A DNA stretch of 64,000 nt from assembly GCF_900107635.1 (NCBI RefSeq), contig NZ_FNRD01000008.1, forward strand, positions 1 to 64,000. Reading direction: 5' to 3'. Below, piece by piece: positions 58,224 to 64,000 of this stretch (the first letter of the stretch is position 1; every line of letters starts with the position of its first letter). A program made the position numbers and the translations under genes. The notes below the pieces were generated by a model. That model was not told the origin of the DNA. It saw only the letters and a list, made by a program, of their open reading frames with translations, and ran no database searches. The stretch comes from Flavobacterium gillisiae (GTDB lineage Bacteria > Bacteroidota > Bacteroidia > Flavobacteriales > Flavobacteriaceae).

Positions 58224-59849
58224 TTAGTTGGATTGTTTAATGTCGTCAAAATAATAACTTGTTCCAGTACCACTTACATTAAAGTCAGGAAATAATATTA
58301 CTCTGTCATAAGCGTTTGTCGTTTTAAATGCCGCAAAACTAGTAAGATCAAAGGTTAGTACTTGCCAAGAATTAGCAACAGTAGCAGTGGCTTCAACCTC
58401 TACAAAAACAGTTGGATTTCCATTTCCATCTTTTGGAGATGTTGAGACTTCCATTTTTAATAATATTTTTGCTCCTGCCTTAGGTGACCAAACATTTACG
58501 TTTACTTTAGTTCCTTTAGAAAAATCAACTTTTGAATCTAAATTCAAACTTGCTCCTGCCCAAACTTGCGCTCCTGCAGTTTTTTCTATTTTAACCACTT
58601 TATTCGAAACATTATTTCCTGTTTTGTCAGGATTTGTTACTACAGAAACTGGTATGCCACTAAAATCAGCAGCTCCAAAACCAGCCCATGGATATGTCAA
58701 AGTAGTCGATTCAAAATCAATTGGCATTTCAATTAATGCAGTAGGAGCTTTATAGAAATAGATGTTGTCAATAAACACACTTCCTGCTGCCCATGGTGTA
58801 CCTACAAATTTCAATTGAAAAATATCAGCAACAGTTAACCCTTGACTTGTAAAAGCTGAAATTGGAATATCAATACTATTCCATTGATTAGCAACTAAGT
58901 TTTTTACTACTGGTTTCTCCCCATTAGTTTTGCTAATCAAAGACGTTTCTAGCTTTTGTAAATCTACTGTCCAAACATCCATATGAATGAATTCCATTCC
59001 TGTTACATTAACAGTTTTTCCATCAGCTAAAGCTATTCCTTGGTAACTCAACTTAATATAATTAAGCATTTTATCACCGTTCAAATCAAATTCTGTCCAG
59101 CTACTACCTTGACCCGCTTGTCCCCAATCTGGGAAGTAATTCGTTCCAGTAACATCTGTATATTTTGAACTGTAAATAGAAATCACATCTGATGCTTGTC
59201 TATTAGGAGGAGTCGCTGCAGAAGTAAAAGGCTTATTCACTACAGTTACTGTAAACACCTTAGTAAATTCGGTAGTTTTAACGGCAGCACTTTTAGAAAC
59301 CACTCTGATGGTATAAACCCCAGCATTTTGGTAAGTATAAGAAAGTGACTCTCCATTATTAGCTGTTACTGGCTCTGGTTTCCCAGCTTCACCAAAATAA
59401 ACATCGTAAAACAAAGCATAATCCGCCGTTGCTTTTACATTTACTTTTTTAGAAACTGACAAATCATTTTCAATAGTGACAACTAATTTTTCTGGTGCTT
59501 TAAAAGAAACAACCACTCTTTGAACTACTTCTGTTCTTTTACCGTTTAGGGTAGTCCCTATAATTTTGGCATCATAAATCCCTTCTTTATAAGTATGATC
59601 TACGGTTCCTCCCGCACTTACAGAAGCTAGAGTCGTAGTTCCATCTCCAAAATAGATTTCATATTGTGTAACACCTTCCCCACGAGGTAAAAAAGTTACT
59701 TTTCCGGTATTATCCTGAGTCACTGTGGTCAATGCTGAGATATTAGTTGGCGCTCCAAGAGTATCTAAATCAATCAGATCATTCTCTGTTGAGCAACTAA
59801 AAACTAGCGCAGCCACGATAAGACTTGTTATATATTTTATATTTTTCAT
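58224..59849 (-). CDS. Surface glycan-binding protein (PKD/CBM type)
   Basis: The 541-residue product has a lipobox (VFSC, Cys19), two PKD-like domains (about 30-115 and 118-200) and two later domains with the beta-sandwich rhythm of carbohydrate-binding modules, ending FYDDIKQSN-like in SGTGTSYYFDDIKQSN. Proteins in this place after SusD are surface glycan-binding proteins that catch the polymer. No catalytic site is seen. The composition and partners suggest that it binds laminarin-type glucan. Confidence 0.8.
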   Translation of the reverse strand: MKNIKYITSLIVAALVFSCSTENDLIDLDTLGAPTNISALTTVTQDNTGKVTFLPRGEGVTQYEIYFGDGTTTLASVSAGGTVDHTYKEGIYDAKIIGTTLNGKRTEVVQRVVVSFKAPEKLVVTIENDLSVSKKVNVKATADYALFYDVYFGEAGKPEPVTANNGESLSYTYQNAGVYTIRVVSKSAAVKTTEFTKVFTVTVVNKPFTSAATPPNRQASDVISIYSSKYTDVTGTNYFPDWGQAGQGSSWTEFDLNGDKMLNYIKLSYQGIALADGKTVNVTGMEFIHMDVWTVDLQKLETSLISKTNGEKPVVKNLVANQWNSIDIPISAFTSQGLTVADIFQLKFVGTPWAAGSVFIDNIYFYKAPTALIEMPIDFESTTLTYPWAGFGAADFSGIPVSVVTNPDKTGNNVSNKVVKIEKTAGAQVWAGASLNLDSKVDFSKGTKVNVNVWSPKAGAKILLKMEVSTSPKDGNGNPTVFVEVEATATVANSWQVLTFDLTSFAAFKTTNAYDRVILFPDFNVSGTGTSYYFDDIKQSN

Positions 59850-59860
59850 GATATTGATTT

Positions 59861-61339
59861 TTAATAGTTAGGATTTTGTTTCCAGTTTCCACTAGAAAAT
59901 TGAATTTCTTCAATTGGTATTGGAAACAATTCGTTTTTACCAGCGGTAAATCCAGGTATTTCTTTAGCCGCTTTACCAGTACGAACTAAATCAAAGAAAC
60001 GGTGTCCTTCACCTACTAATTCCAATCTTCTTTCTGCCAAAATAAAATCAGTTAAAGCATCCCCTGAAGAAGAAATATCATGATTTAAATCTCCAAAAGC
60101 TCTTCTTCTTACTTGATTTAAGTATCCTCTTGCTTTTGCATCATCAAGTTTACCACGATTATAAGCTTCAGCCGCCATTAATAACACATCAGCATAACGA
60201 ATAGCTCTGTAATTATTAGGATTAGTCAAATTCAAATCTCCTGCTGCTGAGGCACTTCTTTTTCTTGGAATGTATTTTCTATTAAAATAACCTGTGTCTT
60301 CATACCCTTTTCCGTAAGTTGCACCAGTTTTTAATCCCCAATCTTTCATGTCCAAAATGGCAACATCCTTACGATTGTCACCTACTTCAAAAGCATTAAC
60401 AATTTTAGATGTAGGTACATTAAAACTAAATCCTGAAGTAAATAAAGTTCCACTGTAATTTCTAGGTCCGTTAAAACCAACTGCTACATTTCCTTCACTA
60501 CACTGTAGACAACCAAATCCAGCACCTTCCACATCTGTGTATTGTACTTCAAAAACTGATTCAAGACCGTTTTCACCTTCAGATTCAAATATTGAATTAT
60601 AGTCTGCTACTAAAGAGTATTTTTGTAATCCAATAGCGCTATCAAAAGTGGTAGCCGCTTTTGCAAATTTATCTTGATATAAATACGCTTTTCCTAATAA
60701 AGCTAGCGCAGCTCCTTTAGTTGCTCTTCCTTTTTGTGAAGCAGTGGCATTTAAATTAGCCGAAGCGTAAACTAAATCAGCTTCAATTGCCGCATAAACA
60801 TCTGCCACTGAAGAACGGGCAATAGTTTTCTCATCTCCAATTTTGAAACGAGCATCTCCTTTTAATGGAATTCCACCAAACCATTTTACCAATTCGAATT
60901 GATAGTAAGCTCTTAAAAAACGAGCTTCGGCAATGATTTGTGTTTTACCCTCGAATGTGGTTTTATTTTGAAATTCTAAAATATAATTGGCTCTGCTTAC
61001 ACCTGCAAACATCCAATTCCAGATATCTCTCAAATTGCTATTTACTGGCGTATGAATCATGTCATCAATTTGTTGAAAACCGATAACATCTGTTTGACTT
61101 TCTCCACCTGCTAGGGTATTATCAGAAGCTATCTCCCCTAACATTACGTTTACATACGATGATTGAAGTGGATCATAAGCAGCTACTAAAGCATTTTCAT
61201 AATCTGTTTTTGAATTGAAATAATTTTCAGAATCAATAGAGTAAACTGGGTCGCGATTAACAAAATCATCGCTACATGAAACAGTTAGCAACGAAAAGAG
61301 CGCTACTGCTGTAATTGATATATATATGTACTTTTTCAT
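59861..61339 (-). CDS. SusD-like nutrient-binding lipoprotein
   Basis: The 492-residue product has a lipobox (LTVSC, Cys22) and the RagB/SusD pattern: VNRDPVYSIDSENYF near the start, TPR-like helices with AEARFLRAYYQFELVKWFGGIPL, and the end AYNRGKLDDAKARGYLNQVRRRAFGD to LAERRLELVGEGHRFFDLVRTG. It forms the lid of the SusC transporter and binds the glycan at the surface. It follows SusC by 11 nt. Confidence 0.95.
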   Translation of the reverse strand: MKKYIYISITAVALFSLLTVSCSDDFVNRDPVYSIDSENYFNSKTDYENALVAAYDPLQSSYVNVMLGEIASDNTLAGGESQTDVIGFQQIDDMIHTPVNSNLRDIWNWMFAGVSRANYILEFQNKTTFEGKTQIIAEARFLRAYYQFELVKWFGGIPLKGDARFKIGDEKTIARSSVADVYAAIEADLVYASANLNATASQKGRATKGAALALLGKAYLYQDKFAKAATTFDSAIGLQKYSLVADYNSIFESEGENGLESVFEVQYTDVEGAGFGCLQCSEGNVAVGFNGPRNYSGTLFTSGFSFNVPTSKIVNAFEVGDNRKDVAILDMKDWGLKTGATYGKGYEDTGYFNRKYIPRKRSASAAGDLNLTNPNNYRAIRYADVLLMAAEAYNRGKLDDAKARGYLNQVRRRAFGDLNHDISSSGDALTDFILAERRLELVGEGHRFFDLVRTGKAAKEIPGFTAGKNELFPIPIEEIQFSSGNWKQNPNY

Positions 61340-61350
61340 CTTAAGTTGAA

Positions 61351-64000
61351 TTAGAAATTAATATTTAGACCTAACAAAAAGGTTCTAGGAACAGGATAAA
61401 AACCGTAATCGATTCCACCACCTATTGGGTTACCGTTTGAAGCTCCTGGGTCAAAACCTTTGTATTTAGTGAAGGTGTACAAATTATTTACTCCAGCATA
61501 TAAACGTAATTTTGTTATTTTGACGATTTCAGATACTTCAGGATTTAAAGTATATCCTAATTGAATGTTTTGGATTCTCAAGTACGAAGCATCCTCTACA
61601 AAATAATCAGAGAAAACATTGTTAGCAGTCGCTCCAGTCGTTACTCTTGGAACAGAATTGCTAGTACCTTCTCCTGTCCATCTGTCCAAAACATAATTTA
61701 GACGATTTGCATCAGATAATGTTCTTTCATAGTTTCTTACCATATCATTCCCTACCGAAGCGAAAGTATAAACAGCAAAATCAAGATTTTTATAATTCAT
61801 TTGCAAATTGAAACCCATTGTCGCTGTAGGTATTGGATTTCCAATATTCGTTCTATCACTAGAATTAATAACACCATCATTATTCACATCCACAAAACGA
61901 ATATCACCAGGAGCAGCATTAGCACCTAAAGCTACTTGTGAAGGATGCGCATTAATTTCTGCTTGATTTTGAAAAACACCATCCGTTTTGTATCCGTAGA
62001 AATACCCAATTGGCAATCCTACTTGCATTCTAGACGGAGAGGGTTGTCCAACTCCGAAAGAGCCACCTTCGATAAATCCAGTACCGTTGTTCACTTCCAA
62101 AACTTCATTTTTCAAGAAAGTAACATTGTACCCTACACTCATATTAAAATTTTCCGAAAATTTATTTTTATAATCTACAGAGAATTCAAGCCCCGAATTG
62201 CGAACTGTACCTGCATTAACTGTAGGTGCAGAAGCTCCTGGAGCATAATTTCCTGTAATTCCTGAAACAGGAATGTTAGGAATTAATAAATCCTTACGAG
62301 TATCAATAAAATAATCCGTTACAATAGAAACTTTATTATTGAATAATTTTAAATCCAATCCAACATCAAATTTTCTTGCCTCTTCCCATTTCAAGTCAGG
62401 ATTAGCAATTTGACCTGTTGCAGTACCATTAACCAAAGAACCGTCAAAAACATAGGTTGCTTCTCCAGATAATAAACTTACATAACCATTATTTGGTATT
62501 TGGTCATTTCCTAATGTACCATAACTAGCTCTTAATTTCATGAAATTGATTTTCTTGTCTTCACCAAAAAAGCCTTCATCTGAAATTACCCATCCTGCAG
62601 TAAAAGAAGGAAAGTAACCTACTTTATTACCTGTACCAAATTTAGTAGAAGCATCACGTCTTATCATCCCTGACAAAAGGTATTTCCCTTTGAAATCATA
62701 TTGCATTCTTCCAAAATAAGAAAGACGTCTTTCATCGTATGAGTAAGCGCTATTGGTTTTAGCATCTAATATTCCTGTGGTTAACGAAATATCAGCATAA
62801 TCCCATGAATTATTAGGAACATCATATCCTGTAGCATACAAACCGCTACCCCATTCTTTAAAAATAGTGTTACCAATTGTGGTTACAAAATTGTGGTCAG
62901 CAATTTTCTTAGTATAGGTAGCAAAGGCATCAAACGAATAATTATTATCATTTACTGCACCTTGAGTAACAGAACTTCTAACAACATCAAATACTTTTCC
63001 TCCGTAACTGATTTGTTTTGCAAAATCTCTTGATTTACTATTTGAACTATTAAATCCCATAGAACTAGACAATACCAAACCATCTATTAGTTTGTACTCT
63101 AATCCAAAGTTTCCGTTTAATTTTTTGAAATTGTAATCGTTATTCGTATTGGCAACTTGCGCCAATGGATTGATAATTTCATTTCCTAATCCTGTTGTGT
63201 TTGGCACTACTGTAAAATCACCATTCGCATTATAAGGACTCAATGTAGAAGGAATATTTAACGCATTAAACAAAACAGAACCTAATCCATTTTCACTTAA
63301 CGTTTTGCGGTTAAAATAAGTATAAATAACATTGGTTTTCAGTTTTAATTTATCACTTACATCGGCATTTAAAGAGACTCTGGCAGTATTTCTTAAAAAA
63401 CCAGATTTACTTTGACCTACAATTCCTTCTTGGTCTAAATGAGAACCGCTTACTGCATACGTAACTTTATCAGAACCACCAGAAATAGATAAATCGTGAT
63501 TGATGATAGGAACACCTTTACTGATAACTTCATTTTGCCAATTAGTGCCTTTCCCTAAACCGCTTACATTAGTATAAGGTAATGCTTTACCACCATTTGC
63601 GTAGCTTTCATTAAGCAACAACGCATATTCAGTAGCATTTAATAAATTTAATTTTTGAGAAGTTTCTTGAAAACCAGTATAGGTGTTATAAGAAATTCTA
63701 GATTTCGAATTCTTTTTTCCTGTTTTGGTCGTTATTAAGATAACTCCATTGGCACCGATAGTACCATATATGGCGGCTTGAGCATCTTTAAGAACTGTAA
63801 TTGACTCAATGTCATTAGGATTCAACAATCCTAATTCTCCAACATAACCATCAATAATAGTCGTCGGACGGTTTTCACCATTTGTAGCGATACCACGAAT
63901 TCTAATATCTAACGCAGCACCCGGGGAACCAGATTGTGTCGTAACATTCACACCCGAAACTGTTCCTTGTAAGGCTTGCTCAATTTTAACAGGCTTTAAA
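61351..64000 (-). CDS. SusC-like TonB-dependent transporter (N-terminus outside window)
   Basis: The frame runs from the stop at 61351 to the window edge without a true start; at least 882 residues are present. The plug domain is visible (VKIEQALQGTVSGVNVTTQS, IRIRGIATNGENRPTTIIDG, IESITVLKDAQAAIYG) followed by the barrel, ending in FLLGLNINF. The signal peptide and the N-terminal carboxypeptidase-like domain lie beyond 64000. The GTG at 63951 is an internal Val codon, not a start. With SusD it imports the glucan fragments. Confidence 0.95.
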   Translation of the reverse strand, partial: LKPVKIEQALQGTVSGVNVTTQSGSPGAALDIRIRGIATNGENRPTTIIDGYVGELGLLNPNDIESITVLKDAQAAIYGTIGANGVILITTKTGKKNSKSRISYNTYTGFQETSQKLNLLNATEYALLLNESYANGGKALPYTNVSGLGKGTNWQNEVISKGVPIINHDLSISGGSDKVTYAVSGSHLDQEGIVGQSKSGFLRNTARVSLNADVSDKLKLKTNVIYTYFNRKTLSENGLGSVLFNALNIPSTLSPYNANGDFTVVPNTTGLGNEIINPLAQVANTNNDYNFKKLNGNFGLEYKLIDGLVLSSSMGFNSSNSKSRDFAKQISYGGKVFDVVRSSVTQGAVNDNNYSFDAFATYTKKIADHNFVTTIGNTIFKEWGSGLYATGYDVPNNSWDYADISLTTGILDAKTNSAYSYDERRLSYFGRMQYDFKGKYLLSGMIRRDASTKFGTGNKVGYFPSFTAGWVISDEGFFGEDKKINFMKLRASYGTLGNDQIPNNGYVSLLSGEATYVFDGSLVNGTATGQIANPDLKWEEARKFDVGLDLKLFNNKVSIVTDYFIDTRKDLLIPNIPVSGITGNYAPGASAPTVNAGTVRNSGLEFSVDYKNKFSENFNMSVGYNVTFLKNEVLEVNNGTGFIEGGSFGVGQPSPSRMQVGLPIGYFYGYKTDGVFQNQAEINAHPSQVALGANAAPGDIRFVDVNNDGVINSSDRTNIGNPIPTATMGFNLQMNYKNLDFAVYTFASVGNDMVRNYERTLSDANRLNYVLDRWTGEGTSNSVPRVTTGATANNVFSDYFVEDASYLRIQNIQLGYTLNPEVSEIVKITKLRLYAGVNNLYTFTKYKGFDPGASNGNPIGGGIDYGFYPVPRTFLLGLNINF

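Noticed and set aside
61351..63951. SusC gene starting at 63951
   Set aside because: The codon is an internal GTG (Val); plug-domain sequence continues in frame to the window end.
1..64000. CRISPR arrays and rRNA genes
   Set aside because: No regularly spaced direct repeats with unique spacers and no Cas-like proteins were seen; the tandem units at 44-88, 15499-15544 and in the 6040 gene are adjacent or coding. No rRNA-like sequence was noticed.

Overview
The window looks like a Flavobacterium-type member of the Bacteroidetes. It is AT-rich, promoters fit the TAnnTTTG (-7) style of that phylum, and it carries a SusC/SusD polysaccharide locus, a TonB receptor with a carboxypeptidase-regulatory-like N-terminus, a BatA-type protein and a TPR histidine kinase with a LuxR-type regulator. 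Function calls come from reading the translated sequence and from memory of protein families; no search was run.

Two parts are visible. Positions 1 to about 19,430 are an accessory region. It holds IS21-like terminal repeats (44-88), a two-component pair (228-2627), then a block of small unknown genes, a YqiA-like esterase, a PD-(D/E)XK nuclease, a permuted SLOG protein and a WYL regulator (4.3-11.5 kb). Five promoters in this block share one architecture: a 15-bp dyad CGnCA-N5-TGnCG placed 14 nt before the -7 box. This points to a local regulon of the WYL protein. Next come the decayed backbone of a conjugative element (12.1-13.7 kb, with a stop-interrupted DUF6943-like gene), a four-gene phage-like cassette on the minus strand (13.76-15.37 kb), a three-part HipB-HipS-HipT operon with its own operator array, and a second, classical HipBA pair. 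The accessory region ends at a piece of tRNA-Ser 3' end (19,397-19,426) followed by the tRNA-style terminator, which I read as the attachment boundary.

From 19,430 onward the content is ordinary chromosome: ychF, a TonB receptor, a methyltransferase, ferredoxin, acyl-CoA reductase, serC-serA, msrA, lolD, a TIGR02757 protein, then a five-gene exopolysaccharide-type operon (receiver, HEAT protein, GT2 synthase, LTA-synthase-like protein, YaiO-like barrel; 34.05-40.69 kb), a DEAD-box helicase, a lactonase, a BatA-type protein, a dihydroorotase homologue without its zinc ligands, hydrolases, a peroxiredoxin, an endonuclease III without its Fe-S cysteines, and an ECF sigma factor.

The window ends (53.4-64.0 kb, minus strand) in a polysaccharide utilisation locus: SusC (cut by the window end), SusD, a PKD/CBM surface glycan-binding protein, two GH16 enzymes and a GH3 enzyme. 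The set fits laminarin or another beta-1,3-glucan: surface binding and endo-cleavage, uptake by SusCD, then trimming to glucose by GH3. Three intergenic copies of one structured RNA-like element (28.4, 32.8 and 51.4 kb) are also reported.
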